From Alligator mississippiensis (Eukaryota > Chordata > Crocodylia > Alligatoridae), in the NCBI RefSeq assembly GCF_030867095.1, contig NC_081824.1:349530203-349594202 (forward strand): a stretch of 64,000 bases of DNA, written 5' to 3'. The position numbers and the translations under genes were made by a program. Positions 1 to 12,800 of the stretch are shown here, in pieces. Each line of letters starts with the position of its first letter. Within the stretch, counting starts at the first letter, position 1. The notes under the pieces are model-generated. The model saw only the letters and a program-made list of their open reading frames with translations, was not told where the DNA came from and ran no database searches.

Positions 1-716
1 CTTAAACTTTTTCATTCATGTTACATAGTCTGCATGGGATTTTGCACCACTGTTGTATACGATAAGTGACAGAGGTCAGTCCCTTTGGAACTTAGGAGCA
101 GACAAGTATTTACATGATAATACACTTTTAATTTTGGGGGGAAAGGGCTATTTTTTTAGTAACATAAATCTTTATTTGGGTATCTGAAAGATTATTAATT
201 CTGGAGTTCTTGAAGTTCTTATAGATTCTCTTGATATTCAATTTAGTCACTTAATCTTCATTTTTGGGGCTTTTCTTACACATGGATTTTAAAATGCTAA
301 AGGATTTTCTTTTCTTATAAACTAGTGGGGAATGGTTAATTGCTCATTACATTACTGGAGGTTTTCAGTTAATTTCAAGAGTCCTTAGGACAGTTGAATT
401 GTTTGCATAATAAGTTGTGGGTTTGCTTATGACTGGGCACTTCAGCTTTGATTACCAACAAAGTTTCATGGAACCTGGTAGGCTTGTCATAGGCATCCCT
501 TAGGTGTGATAAAGTGATAAAGGAAATGTAGTGCCTTTCAGAAGGGTGTGTACCTATGAGAAACAGGAAGCAGTACAGCAACTGGCTGTGTGTTAAGGGA
601 TTTGTAACTCTTGACTAGTGCAGGTGTGCAGACACGCTGCTGAGCATACTCACTTCAGGCATCTTGGCAGCCGCACTGTTCAGCAAAGAGTGAAAAACCC
701 TGGTGGGTAGAGAAAT
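1..716. other. Sequence upstream of the first recognised LIMS1 exon
   Basis: AT-rich DNA with no coding region I can support. Just before the ATG at 717 the sequence is moderately balanced and could be 5' UTR or promoter of the alternative first exon, but I see no clear TATA box or CpG island. It may instead be part of intron 1 if the main LIMS1 promoter lies further upstream. Confidence 0.4.
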
Positions 717-823
717 ATGACTACTTTACAGCTGAAAGAGTTATCACATTCAGGTCTGTACAGGAGGAGACGGGATCGTCCTGATAGTGTGGGGCTTCAG
801 GGGTTACATGAAGAGAAGCTAAG
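717..823 (+). CDS. LIMS1: LIMS1 alternative first coding exon, 'MTTLQLKEL' isoform
   Basis: Encodes 35 residues beginning [19 protein letters not shown] plus two bases of the next codon, followed by a strong donor (AG|GTGAGT, gt at 824). Joined to the common exon at 29018 it reads on as Ser-Asn-Met-Ala-Asn-Ala in frame, for a predicted isoform of 362 residues. The sequence closely resembles an alternative N-terminus I recall for human LIMS1 ([20 protein letters not shown]...). The run of four arginines makes the extension basic. It was too short to find by ORF length; the call rests on similarity, donor and phase. The ATG is the first Met of this block. Confidence 0.88.
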
Positions 824-3800
824 GTGAGTGAGTGAAAATTAATGGCTAACAAAGGTGACTGGTGCCTCTTTAGTTATGTGTTTGTTTTAACGGTTACAGT
901 AAAACTTAAGTACAAACAGCAGATTCTGATAATGGAATTGTCAAACACGTGTAATGAAAAGTAGCCCCCAAAGTACCAAATAAATCTAGGAAGAGCTAAT
1001 AGGAAGCAGATATTCTGTGTTTGCTTCAGTCACAGCATGGTATTTGGCAATGATATGACTGTCCTAAATTCAGGAAAAGGAGGCTCTCCATAGCTTTTTA
1101 GTATACCTCTGACAAATGTAACTTACTAGTAAATACCTTTCACAAATCTTAAAAGTTATTGCATTGCAGCTTACAATAAGTCCACAGTTTCAATGAGAGT
1201 GTTCTGACGACTTTAAAAAAGTTGTCTAGCTTCTCTGGGGTCTTTCTGCCTCCATTCTAAAGGGTTTTTCTTTGTTTATAGATGGTCTGTTGCAGCTTGT
1301 TAGATTATGGTTTTTCATAGGGGTTTCTTTGTTATTGTAATGGCTTTAGACAAAAGAATGTGGTAGAACCACTTAACATGACCTTATAAAGAAAGGATAA
1401 CCAAAAATCTGAAAGCAGTTTAATGACTTCAGTTATTTTCCTAATATTAATGTTCATTCTAGCACATTCAATTAGACTTTCAGAGGCCTATATTTTGATT
1501 GGTATCATGAAAGAATAATTGTTTAGAACCTGAGTAAACATCAGTATAGAAAAGTAAAAATACTCTTTTTTTTTTTTTAATATTCTCAAACAATCTGTTC
1601 CCATTTTTGCTAGTTAGAGAAGGATTCTTGTGTAAATGCTGACAAAAGCATCAAGGGAGTGAAAGTACTTCCTACCTTCTAATGACTTTTACATTGCTCT
1701 TATTTTTATGCTATTTTTTTTGTTTGAACTGTGTAACTGGAGTGCTACATAAAATTGTGTTGCTTTTTTATATGGGGGTTACAGTACTGTCAGCTTCTGT
1801 ATAACAAAATCATCTTTTCAGGCCTTCAAACTTTGACTGAAACTCTACAGAAATTACAAATACTTCTGTAAATGCACAAATACTTCAGTTAAATTATTTG
1901 AGCTTGTGGTTTCAGAAGGATGGAAATTTAGATTGATGTGCTTAACCTTAACAACTTAATGCCAGTTTATAAACTATTTTCAAACAGACATTATAGAAAC
2001 TTTAGATAAAGTCTTTTACTCACCATGATACAAAAAAGTAAAACTAAATAAAGTCTTCTTGCACTTCTATTAACTTGAATCTTGATCAGGCATTTATCCA
2101 TGGGACTACTCTTTACCTACCTTTTTAAGAATTCCAATACATGTTCATATTAAAAGTCTTATAATCTCATATCAGCATTTCTAACTTCAAATGTCCTTCT
2201 TTTCCTTATTGCAGACTTCATGTTTTTGGATGTCTGTACCCCAAATCAAACTGTTACACTTAATCATCTATATACCTCTTAGTCCAGGTTATTTTTCAGT
2301 CTACCTAAGTCTAGAAGTTTATGCTTGATTCAGTGTTTTTTCCTTTTGTAATATAGTTTCTATATTCAGTTTAATTTATTTGAAACTAGTACAAAAGAAA
2401 AAATAAAGGTCATGTTTAATGTCATGCTATGAGATCAAAATATGCTTTCGTAACTGGAGTCCATCAGTAAAGCTGTTGGAAACAAGTTACAAAGATGCAT
2501 ATTTGATAGCAATAATGTTCCTGTTGTTCTTTTTTTAGTGTTCATGTCAGAGTAGTATTCATGAGCCTTGATCTGGAGTAAGGCCCTATGGGGATGCTGT
2601 ATAAATATAAAAGTTGACATGACTCTTACCATGGACTACTTAAAGCTTAAAAAAATGAACATACCTGAAGGTTAGGTGTGAGAGCAGATTTGTGTCTAGA
2701 AGGGATTTGAAGAAGTCCATAGCCTCACAGATCAGTTAATGGAGGGTGATCCGTGCATAAAGTGGAATGGCAGAGTGTCTGGATGTGTTTATGGGACAAG
2801 CGGGTAAGGAGACCAACACCTTTGATGAGGCAGCTTCAAAAGTGGGCACTTAGGCTGCGTCCAGACATGCAGCAGCCTGCAGTTTGTGGCACTGCAGACC
2901 TCTTTGTGGCACCACAAACCACATGTGGTGAACATTAAAATTTGCCCCATGCTGCAAATTTACAGGCAGAATTTGCTACTGGGATTTTTTGGTAGCAAAA
3001 AAATAAAAATCAGAACAAAAAGCAGCACAATGCATGCACAACAAGTGTGTGCCAGCACACATGGAACCCGGGCCATCCAAAGCAATGTTCTGGCTGCCGA
3101 CCAGGCCTCTGTGTTGCCCAACCTGTGTCTCTGCTGCTCCAGGCCACCTAGTAAGACTGCTTGGGCCAGCAGTGATGCTGGCCCCAGCCTCCAGCTCTCC
3201 CTGGCTAAAGAGCCAGAAGGAGCTGGGCAAGGGTTTGCCTGTTGTAGGACAATTTGTCCACAATGAAGCACACGTGCAGGGGCTTGCAGTGTGGGAATTT
3301 GTGCTGCTACAAGCACAACCCCCTGCAAGTCTGGATGTGGCTAAAGAGGTCAAACTGTTCCAGTAACGTTGTTAATTAAGTTGGTTGTTTAAAGCAGGCC
3401 TTGCTCTTTCTTTTAACCCCTTTCCTCTTGTTTCTTGTACCTGCTATTGTGATCTTGCAATAATTTTTATGGAAAAAGACTGTGCCATTTAAGACTAGGA
3501 AAATATCTTTGTGCTCTTATAAATAAAAGAAAATAACTTTAGGGAGAAAAAGAAAGTCCTTATTTTGCAAGAACATCAACTGGAACCCTGAAAAACACCA
3601 GCTCACTAAATTCTTCCCAGTGGCACTGAAGTGTCTGTTCTTAGTGAACATAGTTAATTTAGAACCTGTTCATGCACAAGGAGTACAAACTGCTGCCTCC
3701 AACATGCATTATTTCTGAACCATCATAATGCCCTGTTGCATGGTTTTGAAACATCTCTTAAAATTCATCTTCTTGTTAGTTTTCTAAGCTAAGTACAAAC

Positions 3801-6800
3801 AGTCCAAAAGCCTGAGGCTGAATCAATTCAATCTTTGCAGATTAGTTTTAACTACGTAGATTGAACCAATAAGCAAGTGAACAGATATTGACTTTTGATT
3901 CCGGAAAGCAACCAAATGCTTGCAGTGGCTCAGGCCAGAAGCTGAGGGGCACTAGAGCATGCCTTCCTGCTCTGTGGGAGCAGAGAGCTTGGGTCAATGC
4001 TGCCCAAGTCTTTTGTGGCTGGAGAGGGTGAGGCGAAGCATCCTGGGATGCTGAGGGACTGTGAGTTAACTTGAATCTGAAGAGGATCTGGAACAGAAGT
4101 TCAGTAAACTGATTTAACCTAAATCAGTTAAGTCTGATACTGCATCCATCCAAGTTTATCTTAAACTGGTTTCAGCCATTTTGAAAGTGGTTTATGTGTG
4201 CTGAACTTTGGTTCTGTTACAGATTTGAACCACTTTCTGATCACTTATACTGGTTTATGTGTAATTTTGTCCCTAGCCCTCTAGTGTTGCCTAGCTCCCT
4301 TTTTAATACAGTTATGAATTTAAATATGCTAAATAATGCTTGTGGCAATTACCATTAATTTCTGCCAGGGTAAAAAATGACATTAGTTTCTATTCTATTT
4401 TCTAATCCTGTATCATCATGTACCTGTTACTACTTAGTTTCCAAAGTTGTCTCTTGTGAGGGTTTTCTGAAAAGGACTTTGAAAAGGCTGTAGTAAATGA
4501 TAAATACCCCTTCTTTTTTTCTTCCAAAGCTTTTTCTCTTTTCTTTGTGGTGTCCTTTTCCCTTATCCTGTTTGTAGTATTTGCCCTCTAAGTTGTCAGG
4601 AACTGGGTAAACCACCTATGTGTGCTTGTACAGACCATAACTAAATGGTGTACAGCAGCACCACTCACTACCCTAGGTAGAGGAGTAGATTCATGGGTGA
4701 CTGGTGCCGCCTTAGTCAGGGGGGGCATGTGGCCCCCTTCCCCCAGCAACCTGGGGTGGGGTCCCACCACAGCCGATCGCAAGACAGCCAATCACGAGAC
4801 AGCTGATCGCTGCAGCTGCTTCTGGGAGTGCAACAGCGCCCTGCTCCCCAGCCGGTGCTTGCAGGGGGGACACCGGTGCTCCTGCCTGCCCCCGCCTCCC
4901 CTCCCCCGCCCCCCCGCCCATCACCTCAGCTGCAAGCGTGGCCAGTCAGGGAGTACACTGGTGCACATGCACCCCCGTGCACCCCTTACACGTTGCCACT
5001 GAGTAGATTTAATCTCTGACTTCAGTCTTACACAGTTTTCAAGTGTGTGGTATAGCTGGATGTGGGATGGCAGCTAGGGCAGGATAACTCAGGTACCAAT
5101 AATACCAGTGTCCGGGGTCCTGAGTTGAAGAACTAAGATTTTCTCAAAAAGAAACCATCATGGAATGCTTAATGACTATGAATGTGAAGTTTGGACATGA
5201 GGCCAGCTAATTAACTGGATAGAATCAACATTAAAACTCAGCAGTATCAAAGGAAAGGAAACTAGAAGAAGCCTAACAGAACAAAATAACTTCTGTCCCA
5301 AATGCAGGAGTGTATATAATTCCATACATTTTGGGAAGCAAACAGACAAACCAAAAAGTTCCTGTTTAAATCGTTTTCTGCTGGAATTTTTTTTTTTTTT
5401 TTTTGGCACAGGCTTTAGTGAAAGCATCAAAATTATGAATGAGCTTTTAAAAAAAACTTTGACTGGCTCTTTGGAACCAAAATTATGTTTACATTTTTAA
5501 CTTTAAATTAAGTTTAATGTGGATTATTCTGAAGTATTAAAATAAAAATCATCAACAATTGGGACCCTGAAATCCTAATGCCACCATTGAACAATATTTT
5601 CTGAATATGTAGCTAAATGTACATTCCTAAAGGTATACAAAGTAAGAAAAGACCATTGTTTTTTGCATGAAACAACATTCCTTAATGAGACCCGGTTTGA
5701 AGTACAATATGAAAATACAGTAATTTCCTGTGTTAACGTAACTTTATGATGGATCAGATACAGCAGGATTTCAGGGTTCATAACACGAAGTAGATCTCTT
5801 ACTTTTGCATCTCTACCCATTAATGCTTGTATAATCCAAAGCCTGACCTATCTCTATCATTGTTTTCTAAAAGTTTGTAAATCTGTTCTATAGTTTGCAG
5901 AGACTCAGTCCATAAGCAAGTCTTCCTCTGCAACCTTTTCCAGGTTGGATTACATAAATGGTTTGGGCCTTACTCTTAAATTTTAAAGTTTTTAAGTTTA
6001 CAACAGAATCCTCTAAATAGCCTCATAATTTTAGTGCTGTACCTGGAATTTAACAAATGGCTTATTTAAACAGTAACTCAAATTATTTTAGACTTTATGA
6101 GCTAGACACCTGATTTTGTGTCCTGAACTAAATTGGGAGCCCAGAAACTGTAAGTTAAGTTTTAGTTGGCTGCACTCTGTGTGACACTAAACAAGCCACT
6201 TGATCTCTCCTTGCCTCAGTCTCTCCAGTTCTTGAAGTGGGACTTACAAATGGGTAGATGTTAAATGGTTTAAGACAGGGGTGGGCAAAATATGGTTTAT
6301 GGGCAGTTTCATCTGGCCCACGGTTCATGGGCCAGATCTGGCCCACCCATCAATTAATTGCACCCTGCCAAGCCCATGCGCCTTGCCCTCGTGGCCAGAA
6401 GGGCCCAGCCCAGCCATCATGCATAGCTTTCAGGCACCTTTGCTGCTGCCACTGCTGCAGCTGCCAAGGGACCTGCTTGGCTTCCCCGGTGTCTAGCAGG
6501 CATACCCCCCATGCCTGCCTCAGGGTGCATGCAGTGGCTGGGAGCTGTGCCCCCTTCCTGCTCCCTTGCAGCCCCCAGATGAACCGTCCACGACTCCATC
6601 TTGTGCCCTGCTCTGCCCTGGCTGGGTAGTGCCTCCCCTTGTCCCTGCCCCTACCCCAGCCCTGTTCACTCCCTCACCATAGGAGGCCTTGATCTGCCCT
6701 CCCCCCCCATAGAATGAACACGAGCCACCAATGTAATGCTGTAGCTGGCAAAGCAAACAAAACACTGGTGTGCATCTACAGATGCATCTCAGACAAGACT

Positions 6801-9800
6801 AAGGATGTCATCTTTCCACTTTGCTTGGCCTTGGCGAGGCCGCAGCTAGAGTACTGCATCCAGTTCTGGGCACTACACTTCAGGAAGGTTGTGGAGAGGC
6901 TTGAGAGAGTCCAAAGGAGGATTACATGTATGGTAACTCAGAGGGGACTTGGTGGCAGCCTATAAGTATATAAGGGGCACATATCAGGGACTGGGAGAAC
7001 ATTTGTTCACCAGGGCTCCCCAGGGGAGGACTAGGACTAATGGTCATAAATTGCTAGAAGACCGCTTTAGATTAGACATAAGGAAAAACTTCTTTACAGC
7101 TTGTGTGCCCAAATAAACTCCCCTCCTCCTCTCCCCCCCCCCCCCCCCCCCCCCCCGGTGGTACAGTCATTTACTCTGGATATCTTCAAAAAATGTCTGG
7201 ATGTTTGCCTTGCTGGGGTCATCTGACCCCAGCAGTCCTTCTTGCCCAAGTGCAGCAGGGCTGGACCTGATGATTTTCCTTCCAGCCCCTAACATCTCTA
7301 AATAATCGGCCATCGGTATTGACCCAGAAATCTTTGTTGGTGCACCCCTAGTAAGTGCTGATGGTGTTTTTTTAATTGTTGTGTAACCAGTTGCAATACA
7401 AGAGCAAATAATGTCATGGTATGCCAGTTTTAGTAGTTAGTATGCACAAAACACCATTTAAATGCTCAAATAATTGGCAACCGTTAAATTGCTTTATGAC
7501 GCAATGAAGCATTTTTCAAAACCTCCTCCTTAAGAGTACTGGACTCTCAAATATTTTGTTAGAAATTTCACCTATATGCTGAAACCTTCCTCCCTGCTTT
7601 CTCCCATAAACAGGATGTTAAGGAAACAGTAAGCAGACATCTGTGATTAATCATGAGGAATTACTCAGCTTTATAGATGCTATTTGCACATCTTCCCTTT
7701 TTTTCACCCCCTCCTCCCTTCCTTTCTGAATGGTGTTCAAAAGTAATGTTTGGACTGGAAATTCTCGCCTTTTGCAGTTCAATAGAATATTTTGAAAAAA
7801 AGAAAAGAAGTCAAACAACTGTTGATAGTATTATAATAATGACACTTTAAAACTGAGCAAAGTAGCATCCTTAACTTTTTTTTTTAATTCCTATGCACTT
7901 ACTTTTCTAAAACTTTCAGAAAACGAGATCTCAGTAAAATCTTTCACTGAAACTAACTTGTGCAACACAACAAATAGCTACTGAAGATACGCTACTAATA
8001 GTTATCAGTTATTCAAGTAGTTTTCTGCTTTTTCCTTTAGTCACCAAAAATAGATTTACTAGATTTTGTAGATGTTAGGGCTGGAAGGGACCTTGGAAGA
8101 TCATCAAGTTCAGCCCCCTGCCTGAAGGGCAGGAAGTCACCTGGGGTCATAGGATCCCAGCAAGATAAGCATCCAATCTTCTCTCCAGGGTATACCTTAA
8201 AGATATCTCTTTGTGGGAAGATAGTAACTACTACACTGGTTTTGTACTTTTCTGGTGGAGCCTAACAAATCTCTTTATTTCGTTCAGTAAAGCTCCTGGG
8301 TTTCTTGCAGCTTATCAGTTCAGGAGCCTACTTAAATACATGCTTAAGTTCCATTGGGATTTGAGATACAGGCTTTTCTGAACCGGAGTCTTAGGGCTCC
8401 TTTACATATACAGGGAGGCTGCTCTGATGTGCTGTAAATCCAGCATGTTGGAGCAGGCTTGATTAATCGAGTCAGCTGGAGCACAGAAATTAATGCGTTC
8501 CAGCAGTCTCCAGCGTCACATGTATCAGCGTCCCTGCACTGAAAAATGGTGGTGGGGTTCTTTGAATTAAAGCTTGTTGAATGAGCTTTAGTTCAAAGTG
8601 CCCTGCCGCCATTTTTTGAGCACGGGGATGCTGATGCATGGGCACTTTTAATTAGCATGGCTTGCTAATTAAAGTGCTCCCCCTGCCTCCCAGACTACAT
8701 CTATGAACTCTCTTTGTTTGTAAAACTCAAGTTGTCTCAGGAAGCCCAGCATCCTCTGTTTACATCTGTACCTTCGACCATTTAGGAATTATGCAGGGTC
8801 ATGATCTTCCCTGGTGTAAGTTAAAAAAACCCTCACTTAGAGTAGACCTCAGAAGACAAGTCTGCTGTATGTATGGCACTTGCCTTACTGCAAACTTTCC
8901 ACTCTTTGCCGGATGAACTGTGAGGAGTTGGCCGAGGCAGTGGACCATGGATGTCCAGAGATTGAGGGACTCTGTAGAGCTTTTGAATTCAATGGGATCC
9001 TGGGAGCAAAGAAGAGGCAAGAAAAGTAGAGTTGCTTTGTAGAATTCCTGAACTGTAGTTGACGACTTCCACTGTGTACGTTTGATTATAAATATTCAGC
9101 AACAAAAATACTAAAATAGTTGTCAAGTCCCAAATTACCATGACTGGAAACCTTGTCAGAGTTATCTACCATAAATTGTGGACGAGCAAACTTTTTTCCC
9201 TGAATCTAAGTCACCTTTGAACCCTTGATTGAAAGAACACTTTGAATCATCTGTTTGGTGTTCTAGGTGGAGAGATGGTTCACATGTCTCAACCTACCAT
9301 AAAATAATTATGGTATCTTGCAGCAGTCAAAGGTATGAGCCTTAGGATATTTTAAAATGAGCTGCTTTGGAGACTGTAGGCAAGCCTGTGTCCAACTCAT
9401 CCAAGTGACTAGAGGCATTCAGTTGTACATCCACACTACTTTTCATTGCTTAAGGGTTAAAATAACTCATGATTAAAACACCCCACTTGGCCTCACCCTC
9501 ATGCTTCTTCTGCATAATAGTTCTTAAACAATTTCTTTTGATTTATTCAGTGTGACATGATGTCATCTCTTCTGACCCTGAATGACTAGATGTCAGAGAC
9601 TTGCACAAGTGAAATTTAAGCAATTGTTTCTCTTAAATAACTGAGATGACACAAGTGTAAAGCTTTGGTGGTTTTATCACACGTTAATTTTTTCCACTGG
9701 TTGGGGCACATACAAATAAGGTGAGGTGTGAGAATTTGTTCTTTCAGGGCTACTTGATTAACTTTCACAAACCTTACAGACCTGCTTTCTGATATGTAGC

Positions 9801-12800
9801 TTACTGTGGTTCAATACCTAAGTACCCCTGGACCACAGCATTCTATACATAAAATCCAGCCTTGTTGCTTATCATTCTTCAGTTACATAAATATGTTAAA
9901 CTATTATTAATTCAGTATATATCATTAAACTCTGAATTTCCACACAGGAATGCTCCTTTGTGGAAATAACCTAAATCTTCCTTAAATGTCTCCCCTTTAA
10001 ATTAAAACAACTGACCTGGTCTCTCACTCAGAAGAGGAAGCCCTGGGTCATGACTTTTTTTCTTGTATTCTTGTAGTTCAATGGGCTGAAGTTGAACTAT
10101 TATTCTGATCCAGACTGTGCTCCCTCGCGAATCATGTACTGGATGTTTTTTGTGACGCTCTTGGTGCAGATCTCAAGCATAAATAAAACTGAACTATCTT
10201 GCATATCATCTGATGTCGTAGAGCATGTGGGGTTAAGGTCCTCTTTGCTTCACTTCTTTTCATAGGAATGCATAGGTCTGGGGCTGGAATTCATATTTTT
10301 CCTTTCTAAATGTCAATTTAGCAGTGGTTATATTTATCCTTTACAATTCTTGGTAGGATTATGAACTAATGACTGCACAGTAAATATTTCAGTGTTTGGG
10401 CATTCTTACTGATAAGAAACTTAGGTTCACCAAAACATTTGCAAATCTGTCTGCAAGCCTGCTCATGTTACTGTTTCAGTGTCAACAATGTCAAGAATTT
10501 TGTCTGAGATTTTTCTGTTTCTTTGAACTGAAGGTTGAAGCAAAAATCTCAGAGTGTTTGAATTCACATAGAAATTGTAAAAAGAAGTAATAGCTCACTC
10601 GCACCTCTGATCCAGTATTCTGCATGTTGTAATGACAGTGGCAATGTTTAAGACAGAAAATGTCCTTTTTCTTCTTTCTTCTTTGTTTGTCTTTCCAGGG
10701 ACTTGTTGTATACACCTTGTCATGATCTATATCAGGGGTTCCCAGTGTTTATATGCCTAAGGGCACATTTGAATTTAATAGAAAAAACAGCAGGCGCCAA
10801 TATGAATATTAAAGTTTAGATTTTAGATCAATCTGATCATCTCATTCATTACTTAAAATTGCACTAGATCTGCAACTTCAAAATGCAGCTTCCCTTTTCA
10901 TACAAAAATATTTAGATAAAAAATATTTGTTGGAATAATGATTTTTACTGATCATGAAAATGTGCATGGGCACCTGAATAAACCTCCGGGGGCACCATGG
11001 CGCTTGCGGGCACCGTGTTAGGAACTGGTGATCTATATATTAGTGGTGTTTCATTTTAACCATGGGAAAATGTGGATTTGGAGTTACTTTTTTAAATCTG
11101 AAAATTGGGGATTTTTTTTTATCAGAGAGAACTAGAATCCCTGGTCATGAGTCAGTCCTCTTGTTGTAAGACTGCTCTGCCTTTTTTCATCTGTGCTTAA
11201 AAACCCTGCTGCAAGGAACCTCTTTTCCCCTGCTATGTTTTTTTATACCAGAACTGAATTGAATGAAAGTGCGGCAAATGTGAAATGGATAATTTCACTG
11301 TATTAAACCAATGTACATCATGCTCTGTACTGCTTGGAAAGTCCTTGAAAGAAAGCTTGTTCAGTATGCCCAAGTACTCCATGTTCTCATGCACCTGTTG
11401 AAACCTGGTTATCATCAGTGTAGTAGATATCAATCAAATCACCTGAGCTGGTCTGTTTGCTTTTAATCCAGTAAACAGTGTTTGTATTTTCCTACTGCCT
11501 TCTGTCTCTGTTTAGACCTCTTCAGTGAGAACCATTTATGTGCATTTCTCCTTGAAAAGGTTATTGATTATTACATTTGTTGCAAAATCTGTTACCCTTG
11601 TTTTAAGGGGCTGTGTCCTAGCCTCTTCCACTGGATACCCAATTGGTTAAGGCATGAGCATATCCATGACATGTTTTTCTGACCTGGTGATATTCTAAAT
11701 AGCGATGTGTGTGAATGCTTGCTTTCTTAATAGTAAATGCAAGCTCTGTAGCTTTGAGAGAGTTTAATGAAATGACATGTTGATAATTAATTTTGACAGG
11801 AGGATTAAAGTGAATTCCTTTTAAGCGAACTCTCAGCCTAAGTAAAGACAGCCAAAAAGCCCAAGGCTGAATTGATTCAATCTTTGCAGGTTAGTCTAAG
11901 CTGTGTAGATTGAACCGATAAGCAAGTGAACAGACATGGACTTCTGATTCTGGAAATGCTGCCACATGCTTGCAGTGGATCAGGCCAGAAATCAGGGCAC
12001 GCTAGAGCACACCCCCCTGCTCATCTGGATCAGACAGTTTGGGCCACAGCTAGCCTACCCACCCTGTAAGTGGGGCTTTGCAGGAGAGATGCAAAGCATT
12101 CTGGGATGTTGAGGGACTGTGAGTTAACTTGAATCTGGCACAGAAACTCAATAAACCGATTTAACCTAAATCAGTTAGGTCTGATACTACATCCATCCAG
12201 GTTTATCATAAACCAGTTTCAGCCATGTTAAAAGTAGTTTATGCACACTGAACTTCTGTTGTGTTACAGATTTGAACATGTTTCTGATCACTTGTACAGG
12301 TTTATGTGTAACTTCTGTCCCTAGCCTCACACTATAACATTTTGTGCAACATCATCTGTCCTCCACTCATCTTTTTTGTGTTCTCAAATATGCATTCCAT
12401 TTGTTCACTCTTTCTATTTTTTTGGTGATAGACATACATACAAACATAAGACTGGAATGGATCGCCTGGGCTATTGAGACAACAGTTTACCCAAAGAGTC
12501 CTGAAATTTTCCCACTCCAGCCCCTCTCACAAAAAACACCGTACAATATGCTGCAGGTAGATGAAAGACATTGTAATGTCACAGAAGTTACTAGGTTAAC
12601 TGAGACTTTCTGAGACACCGACGGCAGGTTACTTTAGAAAATCATGAAACAGTGCCCTCGATTTGGGGAATGCTTAACAATTCTTCAGTTAATACTCTTG
12701 AGCTTCATTTACTCTGGAGGAAGGCATTATTAAATATAATATAGAAGGGGAAGTACTTTGGTTCATGTTATATAGACGGTCAGACAATCATACTAGCTTG

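Noticed and set aside
4622-5002. 126-residue ORF in the GC-rich patch
   Set aside because: Overlaps ORFs on the other strand and in another frame, low complexity and no family similarity.
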